From positions 1-25,672 of the forward strand of contig URHQ01000024.1 in NCBI GenBank assembly GCA_900547655.1: DNA of 25,672 nucleotides, in the 5' to 3' direction. The number at the start of each line of letters is the position of its first letter. Position 1 is the stretch's first letter. Made by a program: the position numbers and the translations under genes. The stretch is from an uncultured Collinsella sp. (lineage in GTDB: Bacteria; Actinomycetota; Coriobacteriia; Coriobacteriales; Coriobacteriaceae). Positions 1-8,300 of this stretch are shown here, in pieces. A model generated the notes under the pieces. The model had not been told where the DNA came from. It saw only the letters and a program-made list of their open reading frames with translations, and ran no database searches.

Positions 1-6
1 ACTTTG

Positions 7-29
7 CGATTCCCGGCTTTAGGGAATCG
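7..29. repeat. small perfect inverted repeat at left edge
   Basis: Arms CGATTCCC (7-14) and GGGAATCG (22-29) pair perfectly around a 7-nt loop. No T-tract follows on either strand, so it is not an obvious intrinsic terminator. The gene it belongs to, if any, lies outside the window. Confidence 0.5.
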
Positions 30-59
30 GCTTGGGCCGAGGCGTTGCTGTAGCGGCTG

Positions 60-107
60 CGGAAAGTGCGACCCGTTTTGAGTGCTCAGGGTGGGACGCA
101 CTTTCCG
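60..107. repeat. 48-bp intergenic palindrome (type A)
   Basis: The arm CGGAAAGTGCGACCC (60-74) pairs with GGGACGCACTTTCCG (93-107) with one mismatch, around an 18-nt loop. Only one copy is present here. It lies 18 bp beyond the stop codon of the minus-strand ORF that ends at 126. It could act as a hairpin at the 3' end of that transcript, but no T-run follows. It resembles the other intergenic palindromes of this window in size and position, not in sequence. Confidence 0.65.
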
Positions 108-125
108 TCGGCGGGCCTGCCCCAG

Positions 126-536
126 TCAGTCCGCCAGCTGTGCCCATTCGTGCGGATCGTAGACCTTTACGTGCTTGTTGGGCTTGCCGCTCCAGTACTC
201 CTCGTCCATAAAGGGCAGATATGCCTGAACGCCAGGGCAGATAAAGGGAATCCGCTGCTGTTGCAGTCGCTCGCGCTGACGCTGTTCCAGGTGCGCCTCG
301 GATATGACGGTCGGCATGCCGGACAGCTCGACGAGACTTGCCTGGATTCGCTTAAGGTCGGGTAGTCCCGCGTGCCATGACATCCGCATGATCAAAAAGG
401 ATGCACGGCGGTATTTTGCCTGCACCACAGTAATGGCGGGGCGTAACGTGGGGTGAATTTTGTCCCGTTCGGGCCAAAGGTCGGCAGTGATCTCGAGGCC
501 CAGGGTCTCCCATAGGTAATCAAGCTCTTCGTCCAT
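126..536 (-). CDS. hypothetical protein, possibly a truncated regulator-like protein
   Basis: This is a 136-residue ORF starting at ATG 536, with GAGG four bases upstream. It has no membrane segment or signal peptide. The middle segment, around IPFICPGVQAYLPFMDEEYW (about residues 96-115), resembles from memory a segment in MarR-annotated regulators of Firmicutes and Coriobacteria, where a winged-helix domain follows. Here only about 20 residues follow before the stop and no helix-turn-helix is visible, so the protein may be a truncated remnant. A quick look past the stop showed no continuation in another frame. It is transcribed away from the tRNA genes and ends next to palindrome A. No function is assigned. 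Confidence 0.55.
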   Translation of the reverse strand: MDEELDYLWETLGLEITADLWPERDKIHPTLRPAITVVQAKYRRASFLIMRMSWHAGLPDLKRIQASLVELSGMPTVISEAHLEQRQRERLQQQRIPFICPGVQAYLPFMDEEYWSGKPNKHVKVYDPHEWAQLAD

Positions 537-739
537 GGCGCCTCGATATCTACGTGATCATTGATACTTCGATTGTGTTGCCTGGTGCTATCGTTTTCGC
601 GGTAGAATCTGCCAACGGTTGACGGCTACCGCTCGCGGCGTTTTGCCCTTCGTGTACAGCGGTCGGCTTCACAGGTCCTTCACGGGTTGGACTAAATTAG
701 GCCAATTTGACTGAATTTCAAAAAAGTCAAAATTGGGGC

Positions 740-768
740 TTGCGTCACGGCGAGACTTCCCGTATATT
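740..768 (+). promoter_or_regulatory. candidate promoter of the tRNA-Gln/tRNA-Glu unit
   Basis: TTGCGT (740-745) and TATATT (763-768) are separated by 17 bp and lie 45 bp upstream of tRNA-Gln. The -10 matches the sigma-70 consensus at five of six positions; the -35 is weaker. A second, poorer candidate is TTGCCT (578-583) with TAGAAT (603-608), spaced 19 bp. Apart from these I see no gene between 537 and 812. Confidence 0.45.
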
Positions 769-812
769 TCTTTCTTGCGCAAAGGCACAGCCGAGCGCAG
801 CGATGCAGTCAT

Positions 813-886
813 TGGGATGTCGTCTAATGGCAGGACAGCGGATTCTGGTTCCGTCAATGGGGGTTCGACTCCCTCCATCCCAGCCA
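813..886 (+). tRNA. tRNA-Gln (anticodon CUG)
   Basis: The acceptor arms TGGGATG (813-819) and CATCCCA (876-882) pair fully. The anticodon loop reads around TTCTGGT, giving anticodon CUG. The T-loop GGTTCGACT is canonical and the 3' CCA is encoded at 884-886. It is followed 17 bp downstream by tRNA-Glu on the same strand, probably in one transcript. Confidence 0.93.
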
Positions 887-903
887 TTGCATTTGCTACA
901 TAT

Positions 904-980
904 GGCCCGTTCGTCTAGCGGTTTAGGACGCCGCCCTCTCAAGGCGGAGATCACCAGTTCGAATCTGGTACGGGCTACCA
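904..980 (+). tRNA. tRNA-Glu (anticodon CUC)
   Basis: The acceptor arms GGCCCGT (904-910) and ACGGGCT (970-976) pair with one G-U at the first position. The anticodon stem CCGCC/GGCGG encloses loop CTCTCAA, giving anticodon CUC. The T-loop sequence GTTCGAATC is canonical and CCA is encoded at 978-980. A strong terminator follows directly. Confidence 0.93.
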
Positions 981-990
981 AAATTGAACG

Positions 991-1018
991 CCCGGGCCTC
1001 GTAAGAGACCCGGGTTTT
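991..1018 (+). terminator. rho-independent terminator after the tRNA pair
   Basis: The stem CCCGGG plus an inner CTC pairs with GAG plus CCCGGG around a GTAA loop, and TTTT follows. It closes the two-tRNA transcript 10 bp after the CCA end of tRNA-Glu. Confidence 0.85.
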
Positions 1019-1074
1019 GTGTATTGACCGTATATACGGCGCCTGCCGTGTTTCGCTCAGATCGAGGAGTAGCC

Positions 1075-1992
1075 ATGGATCTGCCCATCAGCTTGCAAGA
1101 CATCACGTATGCCGAGAACTATCTGGCGCAGGGCGACCTGGCTACGGCGACGCCGCTGCTGGAGCGTCTGGTGGAGCTCGCCGAGGAGTATATCGACGCT
1201 GAGTGCAAGACGGAGGAGAAGCGCCAATACTTTAGCTTCGACAGCAAGTTTGAGCGCCTGGCCTATCGCCGCGTGGAGAAGGATCCGCGCGAGCTCGTGC
1301 AGGTCGAGGTGCCGTTTGACCGCCTGTACTCTGATATGGCGTTTGCCTACATTCGCCAGCAGGATTATGTGAGCGCTCGTAATGCCCTGATGCAGGCTGT
1401 GCGTTGGGACCCTATGAACTGCAACTATCGCTTGGATTTGGCCGAGCTGTTCCGCGCACTCGAGGACAAGCAGGAATGGGCATCGCTCTCGTTCTCGGTG
1501 CTGGAGCGTGCAAGCGATGGCAAGTGCGCCGCCCGCGCTTACGCCAATCTAGGTCAGTACTTCTTGGAGCCCGAGACCGAGAACGTTTCGGCTGCCGTGG
1601 GCTGCGCGCGTCTGGCGCTGCGCCTGGCGCCCAACGATGCGCATACGACGCGCCTGCTCAACAAGATCCATACCACCTATCCGGATGCCGCTGACGAGAG
1701 CGACGACCACGTGATGGGTGAACTGGCCCTGCAGGGCGTGCCGACCTCGCCTTCGGCCGAGATTGCCATCTGCCTGATTATGTGCGCGACCGATGCTGCA
1801 AGCGACGGCGACAAGCAGGAGGCGACGCGCCTGACGGTACGTGCTCGCGACTTGGTGGGCGAGGAGGCCTGCGCGGCGATTATCAAACTGGTGCGCGAGA
1901 GCGATGCCGAGCTCAATGCCGAGCGCAAGGCAAAGCGCGAGACTGCGGGCTCAAACGCCGATGGAGCCAAGGAGGCCGGCGATGCCCAGTAA
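1075..1992 (+). CDS. tetratricopeptide-repeat-like cytoplasmic protein
   Basis: This is a 305-residue protein. The start is ATG 1075 because GAGGAG lies 8 bp upstream; an upstream TTG (1024) in the same frame has no such site. There is no signal peptide or membrane segment. The protein is rich in amphipathic helical pairs with TPR spacing, for example around residues 13-35 (AENYLAQGDLATATPLLERL), about 93-125 (AFAYIRQQDYVSARNALMQA) and about 160-195. This predicts a helical scaffold for protein contacts, with no catalytic motif. The C-terminal 30 residues are charged and Ala-rich. Its last 11 bases overlap the start of smpB, so the two are probably translationally coupled. The partner is unknown; TPR membership is by pattern and should be checked with a profile. 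Confidence 0.8.
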   Translation: MDLPISLQDITYAENYLAQGDLATATPLLERLVELAEEYIDAECKTEEKRQYFSFDSKFERLAYRRVEKDPRELVQVEVPFDRLYSDMAFAYIRQQDYVSARNALMQAVRWDPMNCNYRLDLAELFRALEDKQEWASLSFSVLERASDGKCAARAYANLGQYFLEPETENVSAAVGCARLALRLAPNDAHTTRLLNKIHTTYPDAADESDDHVMGELALQGVPTSPSAEIAICLIMCATDAASDGDKQEATRLTVRARDLVGEEACAAIIKLVRESDAELNAERKAKRETAGSNADGAKEAGDAQ

Positions 1993-2452
1993 GCGCGAGC
2001 GCAAACTCATTTCCAAGAATCGCTCGGCACATCACGAGTACTTTATCGATGAGACGTTTGAGTGCGGTATTGAGCTGAGCGGCACCGAGGTCAAGTCGAT
2101 TCGCGAGCGCGCCTGCCAGATCACTGACACTTTTGCGCTGATTCGTGGCGGCGAGTGCTGGCTCATCGGACTGCATATCCACCCTTATAGCCATGGTGGC
2201 GTGTGGAATCGCGATCCCGACCGTCGGCGTCGTTTGCTGCTGCACCGCAAGGAGATCGACTTTCTTGACGGCAAACTTCGCAACCGTGGTTATGCGCTGG
2301 TTCCGTTGGAGCTCTACTTTAATACCGACGGCCGCGTAAAGCTGCTGCTGGGTCTGGGTCGCGGCAAGAAGCTCTACGACAAGCGCGAGGACATGGCCAA
2401 GCGTGATGTCCAACGCGAGATCGACCGCGCCCTTAAGGAACGCAACCGCTAG
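1982..2452 (+). CDS. smpB: SsrA-binding protein SmpB
   Basis: This 156-residue protein has the normal SmpB length. SmpB binds tmRNA (SsrA) and brings it to stalled ribosomes for trans-translation. Family signatures are visible: N-terminal SKRERKLISKNRSAHHEYFI, ELSGTEVKSIRE (OB-fold core), LLLHRKEID, GLGRGKKLYDKREDMAKRD, and the basic C-terminal helix that enters the decoding centre. The start ATG 1982 lies inside the end of the preceding TPR gene (11-bp overlap), and longer in-frame extensions upstream do not look like SmpB. No tmRNA gene is visible in the following gap, although ssrA and smpB are neighbours in some bacteria. Confidence 0.96.
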   Translation: MPSKRERKLISKNRSAHHEYFIDETFECGIELSGTEVKSIRERACQITDTFALIRGGECWLIGLHIHPYSHGGVWNRDPDRRRRLLLHRKEIDFLDGKLRNRGYALVPLELYFNTDGRVKLLLGLGRGKKLYDKREDMAKRDVQREIDRALKERNR

Positions 2453-2464
2453 GCACTCTGTATA

Positions 2465-2531
2465 AGTTGCGGTGGAATACGGACTGTTTTGCCTGTTTGA
2501 GGGGCTATTCAGTCCCTATTTCACCGCAACT
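2465..2531. repeat. 67-bp intergenic palindrome, type B, copy 1
   Basis: 22-nt arms begin AGTTGCGGTG and end CACCGCAACT, around a 23-nt loop. The arms have one mismatch and one G-T pair. The inner arm segment is GGACTG/CAGTCC. A second copy with the same 22-23-22 layout lies at 16741-16807. The loops share TTTGC, TTGA and GCTA at matching places. It sits just after smpB and before that transcript's terminator. Confidence 0.85.
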
Positions 2532-2573
2532 GCGGGCGTCTCATCTTTCTTACTGTTCTGACACATATGTCTC

Positions 2574-2607
2574 AAAGGCGGCGTCCGTTATGGGTGCCGC
2601 CTTTTTT
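2574..2607 (+). terminator. rho-independent terminator after smpB
   Basis: The arm AAAGGCGGC (2574-2582) pairs with GCCGCCTTT, and the sequence continues into a six-T run (2602-2607). It lies upstream of the flavin reductase gene and probably ends the TPR-smpB transcript. Confidence 0.8.
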
Positions 2608-2658
2608 GTGGGTACATACATTCATGAGGTTCCAACCCGAGTTAGGGGAGTGATCGTT

Positions 2659-3162
2659 ATGGACAAAACTGCGTTCTTTACCATGCCGAGCGGTCTGTAC
2701 GTGGTGAGCGCTGCGGCAGACGGGTTGCGCGCCGGCTGCGTCATCAACACTGCGGTGCAGGTGACGTCCATGCCGCCGCGTATTTCGGTTGCCGTGAACA
2801 AGGACAATGTCACCTCGGGCGTCATCGCATCGGCCAAAGCGTTCGCGCTGACCGTGATCGATCAGACCGCCGACATGCTCTACATCGGTAACTTTGGGTT
2901 CCGCACCAGCAGCGATTATGACAAGTTTGCCAAATACGAGACCCGCGAGACGGCTCTAGGCATGCCCTATGTGCCCGAGCACGCGGCGGCCCTGTTTAGC
3001 TGCCGTTTGATCGACACTGTGGATGTGGGCACGCATCTGCTGTTTATTGGCGAGGTCGAGGATGCCGAGCGCCTGAGCGACGAGACGCCGCTGACGTACG
3101 ACTACTATCACAAGGTGCTAAAGGGCAAGACGCCGCCCAAAGCCTCGTCGTATCAAGGCTAG
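2659..3162 (+). CDS. flavin reductase-like FMN-binding protein
   Basis: This is a 167-residue cytoplasmic protein starting at ATG 2659, with GGGGAG 8 bp upstream. It fits the flavin reductase / DIM6-NTAB family with a split-barrel FMN fold. The segment from TAVQVTSMPPRISVAVNKDN (about residues 32-51) is the typical flavin-phosphate-binding strand-loop, and ALTVIDQTAD and LFIGEVEDAE are later core strands. The family reduces flavin with NAD(P)H, or serves as the flavoprotein half of high-molecular-weight rubredoxin-type electron carriers in anaerobes. A rubredoxin gene starts 88 bp downstream on the same strand, which supports an electron-transfer partnership, perhaps in oxygen or peroxide detoxification. 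The exact substrate cannot be read from the sequence. Confidence 0.85.
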   Translation: MDKTAFFTMPSGLYVVSAAADGLRAGCVINTAVQVTSMPPRISVAVNKDNVTSGVIASAKAFALTVIDQTADMLYIGNFGFRTSSDYDKFAKYETRETALGMPYVPEHAAALFSCRLIDTVDVGTHLLFIGEVEDAERLSDETPLTYDYYHKVLKGKTPPKASSYQG

Positions 3163-3179
3163 AAATGTTCTAAAAATAC

Positions 3180-3207
3180 TTGCATTATATTATTGAGAAT
3201 ATATACT
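3180..3207 (+). promoter_or_regulatory. candidate rubredoxin promoter with AT-rich dyad
   Basis: TTGCAT (3180-3185) and TATACT (3202-3207) are spaced 16 bp, about 45 bp before the rubredoxin start. The spacer contains a small dyad, TATATT-6-AATATA, in an unusually AT-rich patch for this genome. A redox- or iron-responsive repressor site is possible, but no clear PerR or Fur consensus is visible. Confidence 0.5.
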
Positions 3208-3250
3208 AATAAGTAAGTACACCAGCAGTCACGTTCGAGAGGAGAACATC

Positions 3251-3394
3251 ATGGCTGAGGAGAAGAAGACGTATAAGTTTGTGTGCACCGTTTGCGGTTA
3301 CGAGGTTGAGGTCGACACGCCCGAGCTGCCCGAGGACTACGTATGCCCGGTCTGCGGCGTCGGTCCCGATCAGTTTGAGCTCGTCGAGGAGTAG
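3251..3394 (+). CDS. rubredoxin
   Basis: This 47-residue protein starts at ATG 3251 with GAGAGGAG upstream. Rubredoxin carries one iron bound by four cysteines and passes single electrons in the cytoplasm. The two knuckles are visible: CTVCGY (Cys12, Cys15) and CPVCG (Cys32, Cys35), with the usual acidic surface. It is slightly shorter than the roughly 52-54 residues typical of the family, and the usual D-P-x-x-G segment between the knuckles is replaced by DTPELPEDY. It has its own promoter and a strong terminator. The preceding flavin reductase is the likely electron-donor partner, by analogy with clostridial systems. Confidence 0.95.
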   Translation: MAEEKKTYKFVCTVCGYEVEVDTPELPEDYVCPVCGVGPDQFELVEE

Positions 3395-3434
3395 CTCGTA
3401 GACACACAACTTGCAGCAACATATAGCTCTGTCC

Positions 3435-3470
3435 AAGGGCCCCGGTCGAATTCTCGGCCGGGGCCCTTTT
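3435..3470 (+). terminator. strong rho-independent terminator after rubredoxin
   Basis: GGGCCCCGG pairs with CCGGGGCCC and TTTT follows. It sits between rubredoxin and the convergent transporter gene. On the minus strand the same stem has no good T-run, so termination of the transporter there is uncertain. Confidence 0.88.
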
Positions 3471-3517
3471 GATTTATCTGACGGTTTAAAACGGCCTTAC
3501 GTGTTACAGATTGAGAC
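3466..3517. repeat. degenerate copy of the 57-bp hairpin family
   Basis: The right arm GTGTTACAGATTGAGAC (3501-3517) is intact. The left arm is decayed to TTGATTTATCTGACGGTTTA (from 3469), still recognisable against the family's left arm. The left end overlaps the T-run of the rubredoxin terminator. Confidence 0.65.
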
Positions 3518-3546
3518 GTTATATCTGGACAGTCACGCCATCCCAA

Positions 3547-4803
3547 TTACATCCCCGTTAGCAGCACGATGTCGAGAACCGTTACGATGACGCCGATCCC
3601 TACGAGCAACGCGTTGAGCGGGCGGGAGTTGGCGTATTTGCCCATGACGCGGGGCGAACTGGTGAGTCGTATGAGCACAAAGACCGTAATCGGCAACTGA
3701 AGCGACAGCAGCGCCTGACTCCAAATGAGACCCTCAAAAGGATTTGGGACGACCAGGCACGCCGCCACTGCGCCGGCGAAACAGGCCACCACCCCGATCG
3801 AGGAATGTCGGTCGTGGATGTCGTATTCCTCGTCGAACATGCCTGCGGTGATGGTGCCTGCCGCCATGCCTGCCGTCACACTACTCGAGAGGCCCGCAAA
3901 CAGCAGCGCCACCGCAAAGATTGTCGAGCTTGCTGGGCCCAGAATGGGGGAGAGCGTGTCCGCTGCGACGGCGAGGTCGTCTACGACAATGCCGTGCGCA
4001 AAGAAGGTCGTTGCGGCCAGGATGACCATGGCCGAGTTGATTGCCCAGCCCACGCCCATCGAAAAGAGCGTGTCGAAGAGCTCGTAGCGCAGGCGCTCCT
4101 CGATAACCTGCTCGCCTTGGCCTTCGAAGTGCATAGATTGGATGACCTCGGAGTGCAGAAAAAGGTTGTGGGGCATAACGACCGCACCCAGGACACTCAC
4201 GATAATCGCGGCAGAGCCAGTGGGCATACTGGGCGTGATCCAGCTTGCGGCGGCTTGCGGCCAGTCGACCTTGACTAGTGCAAGCTCGGCCAAAAACGAG
4301 AGTCCTACCACGCCTACGAAGGCGATGATCCAGCGTTCGGCACGCTTGTAGGAGTTCGTCATGAGCATCGCCATCGATACTGCCGCCACGATGGCGCAGC
4401 CCGCACGCACGGGCAGCCCAAAGAGCATTTGAAGGGCAATCGCGCCACCCAGGACTTCGGCCATGGCGGTGGCGATGGTCGCGAGATAGGCACTGGCGAG
4501 CACCGTGCGTCCAACGAAGCGGGGAAGGTAACGTGTCGTGGCCTCGGCAAGACAGGCGCCCGTGGCGATACCCAGGTGCGCCGCATTGTGCTGCAGCACT
4601 ATGAGCATAATCGTGGACAGTGTGACGATCCACAGCAGCGCGTAGCCAAACTGCGAGCCCGCGGCCATATTGGAGGCCCAGTTGCCCGGGTCGATAAAGC
4701 CGACGGTCACGAGCAGCCCGGGGCCGATGTGCCGCGCAATGTCTAGGCCTCCGTGACCACCAGTGCGTCGGGAGCCAAAGTGTTGTTTGAGATGGTTGAG
4801 CAT
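3547..4803 (-). CDS. mntH: Nramp-family Mn2+/Fe2+ transporter (MntH-like)
   Basis: This is a 418-residue inner-membrane protein, of normal Nramp length, with about 11 hydrophobic segments. Nramp proteins import divalent metals, mainly Mn2+ and Fe2+, with protons. The metal-site residues are present: DPGN in TM1 (Asp38, Asn41) and the TM6 segment GAVVMPHNLFLH, with the metal-selective Met210 and His212. That Met separates transition-metal transporters from the Mg2+-transporting branch. The start is ATG 4803, preceded by AGGAGC; an upstream in-frame ATG at 4839 lacks a ribosome binding site. It is divergent from gltB, with a three-copy hairpin array between them. The gene symbol follows the family; metal preference is inferred. 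Confidence 0.9.
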   Translation of the reverse strand: MLNHLKQHFGSRRTGGHGGLDIARHIGPGLLVTVGFIDPGNWASNMAAGSQFGYALLWIVTLSTIMLIVLQHNAAHLGIATGACLAEATTRYLPRFVGRTVLASAYLATIATAMAEVLGGAIALQMLFGLPVRAGCAIVAAVSMAMLMTNSYKRAERWIIAFVGVVGLSFLAELALVKVDWPQAAASWITPSMPTGSAAIIVSVLGAVVMPHNLFLHSEVIQSMHFEGQGEQVIEERLRYELFDTLFSMGVGWAINSAMVILAATTFFAHGIVVDDLAVAADTLSPILGPASSTIFAVALLFAGLSSSVTAGMAAGTITAGMFDEEYDIHDRHSSIGVVACFAGAVAACLVVPNPFEGLIWSQALLSLQLPITVFVLIRLTSSPRVMGKYANSRPLNALLVGIGVIVTVLDIVLLTGM

Positions 4804-4850
4804 GGTGCGCTCCTGCGTGCCGTTTGCTTGACGCCGCAAAGGATACCCGT

Positions 4851-4877
4851 TTTAGGCTAAAAAGTTAACCAGTACTA
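4851..4877 (-). promoter_or_regulatory. possible DtxR/MntR-type operator upstream of mntH
   Basis: TTAGGCTAAAAAGTTAACC (4852-4870) matches the general shape of DtxR/IdeR/MntR boxes, with a TTAGGCTAA half-site and a weaker second half. It lies about 50 bp upstream of the mntH start, where a metal-dependent repressor would be expected. A weak minus-strand promoter (TTGTTA with a TAGCCT-like -10) overlaps it. This is pattern matching only; no metalloregulator for it is encoded in the window. Confidence 0.35.
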
Positions 4878-4923
4878 ACAAAATTGCTGTTTTGATTAGG
4901 ATGATGAAGGGGGGCTGCGAAAT

Positions 4924-5140
4924 GTCTTGATCTGTAACAACTAGGGATGGAAATTGGGTCTAGGTGTTACAGATCAAGACAAGAAGAAATGGTCCTATGG
5001 AAAATCTCGATCTGTAACAGTTAGCTGCAAAAACTGGCCCTTCGTGTTACAGATTGAGACATTCGGAACCGTCTCTCGAAAACATCTCAATCTGTAACAG
5101 TTAGTCGTCGAAATTGGGTCTTCCTGTTACAGATTGAGAT
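4924..5140 (+). repeat. hairpin array I: three 57-bp units at exact 80-bp period
   Basis: Units occupy 4924-4980, 5004-5060 and 5084-5140. Each has a 16-nt left arm of the form RTCTYRATCTGTAACA, a 25-nt core and a 16-nt right arm TGTTACAGATYRAGAY. The 23-bp linkers (4981-5003, 5061-5083) are the same length but unrelated in sequence. The array fills the divergent mntH/gltB gap, so it is not simply a terminator cluster. The + strand is assigned by core polarity (TAG near the core start). Confidence 0.92.
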
Positions 5141-5234
5141 GTTTGAAGCGGTGAGTTTACAGGTCGAACTTGGGGCCCTTGTCGTTGTCCTTGAGGTCGG
5201 CGGTGTCCACTCGTAGGGCGTGCGTTACGCGATT

Positions 5235-5282
5235 GTTTCGAAACGGGCGGGAAACACAACGGATCGGCGATGCTCCTAGTAT
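5235..5282 (+). promoter_or_regulatory. candidate gltB promoter region with GAAAC repeats
   Basis: The gap 5141-5324 holds a GTTTCGAAAC palindrome (5235-5244) followed by a second GAAAC at 5251-5255, so two GAAAC boxes lie 11 bp apart. TAGTAT (5277-5282) could serve as a -10, with no good -35. GAAAC boxes at 11-bp steps recall actinobacterial GlnR sites (GTnAC-n6-GAAAC), but the GTnAC half is missing. An activator-dependent nitrogen-control promoter is possible. Confidence 0.28.
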
Positions 5283-5324
5283 GCCTATTCAACTGACTGT
5301 CAAAATATCTAGGGGAGGATCGCG

Positions 5325-8300
5325 ATGCAGGCAGATTCCGTTCAGCAGCAGGGCCTTTATCGCCCCGAATTCGACCACGATGCATGTGGCATCGGCGCGC
5401 TTGCCGATATCAACGGTGAGCGCCATCACCAGATTCTGGACGATGCGCTGTCCATTCTGGTCAACTTGGAGCACCGCGGCGGCACGGGACTCGAGAAGAA
5501 CACCGGCGACGGCGCTGGCATCCTGTTCCAGGTTCCGCATCACTTTTTCCGTAAAGAGGCCCAAAAGTGCGGCCAGATTCTGCCGGCAGAGGGCGACTAT
5601 GGCGTGGCCATGCTGTTCTTCCCGCAGGACGACAAGGGCGTGGAGGACGCCCGTCGCGTGTTTGAGGAGGGCTGCGCCGAGGCCGGCGTGCCGCTGCTCT
5701 TTTGGCGCGAGGTGCCGGTCGACCCGCACGATCTGGGCGAGACGGCCCGCGCCTGCATGCCTACTATCCTGCAGGCCTTCCTGGGCCGTCCGGACGACAC
5801 GCCGGCAGGTGACGCCTTCGAGCGCCGCCTGTACGTGTGCCGCCGCACCATCGAGAAGAAGGCCGACGCCGAGTTTGCCCTGCGCGACAAGATCTTCTAC
5901 GTGTGCTCCATGAGCTCGCGCACTATCGTGTACAAGGGCATGCTGGTCGCCACGCAAATGCGCCGCTTCTTCACCGATCTCAACGACGCCGCCGTCAAGA
6001 CGGCCGTGGCGCTCGTCCACTCGCGCTACTCCACCAACACCACGCCCAGCTGGGAGCGTGCGCACCCCAACCGCTTTATCATCCACAACGGCGAGATCAA
6101 CACCCTCAAGGGCAACGTCAACTGGATTCGTGCCCGCGAACCCAACCTGTACAGCCCCGTGCTGCAGCACGATCTTGAGCGCGTGATGCCCATCATCAAT
6201 CGTGAGGGTTCCGACTCCGCGATTCTGGACAATGTACTTGAGTTCCTGGTCATGAACGGTCGTCCGCTCACGCGTGCCGCGTCCATGTTGCTGCCCGAGC
6301 CGTGGGACCACAACGATAGCCTGAGTGAGGAACGCCGCGCCTACGACGCCTACCAGTCCATGCTCATGGAGCCGTGGGACGGTCCTGCCGCCATCGCCTT
6401 TACCGACGGTCGCACGCTGGGCGCCGCCCTCGACCGCAACGGCCTGCGTCCTGCCCGCTACTATGTGACGCGCGACGGCCGCTTTATGCTGGCAAGCGAG
6501 GTGGGCACCATCGAGGTGAGCCCCGAGAACATCCTGACGAGCGGCTGTCTGGGGCCGGGCCAGATGCTCGAGGTCGACTTTGCCCGCGGCCGCGTCATCT
6601 ACAATGACGAGCTGCGTGCCCGTTACGCCAAGGAAAAGCCCTACCGTGATTGGATTGCCGAGGAGACGCTGACCGTCGACGCGCTCGATAGGCCTGCCGC
6701 GGCAACACCCGCCGAGGACGCCGAGGTACCCGCCGCCGTGCGTATGGCCAAGCTCGGCTACCACTGGGATGACGTCGACGAGGTCGTGCGTCCTATGGCC
6801 CAGCAGGGCAAGGCCCCGCTCGCCTCGATGGGCATCGACGCGCCGCTGGCCTGCCTGTCCAAGAAGACGCGTTCGTTCTTCGACTACTTCTATCAGCTGT
6901 TCGCCCAGGTCACAAACCCGCCCATCGACGCCCTGCGCGAGCATATGGTCACCTCGACCACGCTCTACCTGGGCAACCACGGCAACCTGCTCGAGGACTC
7001 CCGTACGGCCTGCCAGCTGGTTCGCCTGGAGCGCCCGCTGCTGAGCGAGGAGGAGTTCGAGCGTATCTGCGCCATCGACCGCGTGGGCTTTAAGACTCGC
7101 CGTTTCCGTGCCGTGTACCGCCGTGATGCCGGCGAGGGCGCTCTGCAGGCTGCGCTCAAGCAACTTGCAGAGGACGTTGAGGCCGCGGTTCGCGACGGCG
7201 TGAACATCGTGGTGTTGAGCGATCGTGCTGCCGCGGGCGAGGTGCCCGTGCCGTCGCTGCCCGCCGTGGGCTGCGTGCACAACCACCTGATCCGCGCCGG
7301 CGTGCGTACCTTTGCCGACATCGTGGTGGAGTGTGGCGACGCCGTGTCCCCGCACGACTTTGCGGCGCTGGTGGGCTACTCCGCGAGCGGCATCTATCCG
7401 TACAACGCGCATGCGTGCATTCGCGACTTGGCGGCGCACGGCGATCTGGACGTGACAGCTGAGCAGGGCATCGCCAACTACAACAAGGCTGCGACCGCCG
7501 GCATCGTCTCCATCATGTCCAAGATGGGCATCTCCACGGTGCAGAGCTACCATTCGGCACAGATCTTCGAGGCCGTGGGCTTCACTCCGGAGTTCGTCAA
7601 CGCGTACTTCGCCGGCACGGTGAGCCGTGTGGGCGGTATGGGTGTCGAGGACGTCGAGCGCGAGCAGAATGAGCGCTACGACGCCGCGCTCGCTATCCTT
7701 AAGAGCCCGGCTCCCGATCAGCTGCCCACGCTAGGTCTGACCAAGTGGCGCCCGCTCGGCGGCGAGGATCACCTTATCGACCCGCAGACCGTCTACCTGC
7801 TGCAGACTGCCTGCCGCGAGGACAGCTACGACACCTTTAAGGAGTACAGCGCCCGCCTGCACCGCACCGGCCGTGCCGTGCGCCTGCGTGACCTGCTGGA
7901 CTTTAATGTCAACGGTCGCACGCCGGTTTCGCTCGACGAGGTGGAGCCCGCGCTCAACATCGTCCGCCGCTTTAACACCGGCGCCATGTCGTACGGCTCC
8001 ATCAGCAAGGAAGCACACGAGTGCATGGCCATCGCCATGAACCGCCTGCACGGCCGTTCCAACTCGGGCGAGGGCGGCGAGGACCCGCGTCGCGAGACCC
8101 CGCTGGCTAACGGTGACTCCAAGAACTCCGCCATCAAGCAGGTGGCAAGCGCGCGCTTTGGCGTGACGAGCCGCTACCTGTGCAGCGCCTTCGAGATTCA
8201 GATCAAGATGGCCCAGGGCGCCAAGCCCGGTGAGGGCGGTCACCTGCCCGGCAAGAAGGTCTACCCCTGGATTGCCGAGGTCCGTCAGTCCACGCCCGGC

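Noticed and set aside
2453..2658. tmRNA gene next to smpB
   Set aside because: The gap contains only palindrome B1 and a terminator; no tRNA-Ala-like ends or tag reading frame are visible.
5289..7553. Long minus-strand open frame (754 codons) opposite gltB
   Set aside because: It is a shadow of the strongly codon-biased gltB frame; it has no ribosome binding site and no family signature. The same holds for the long minus-strand frames at 7731-8588, 8601-10217, 9773-11518, 12769-13920, 14117-15274 and 23455-25233, and for the + strand frame at 17602-18933 opposite copA.
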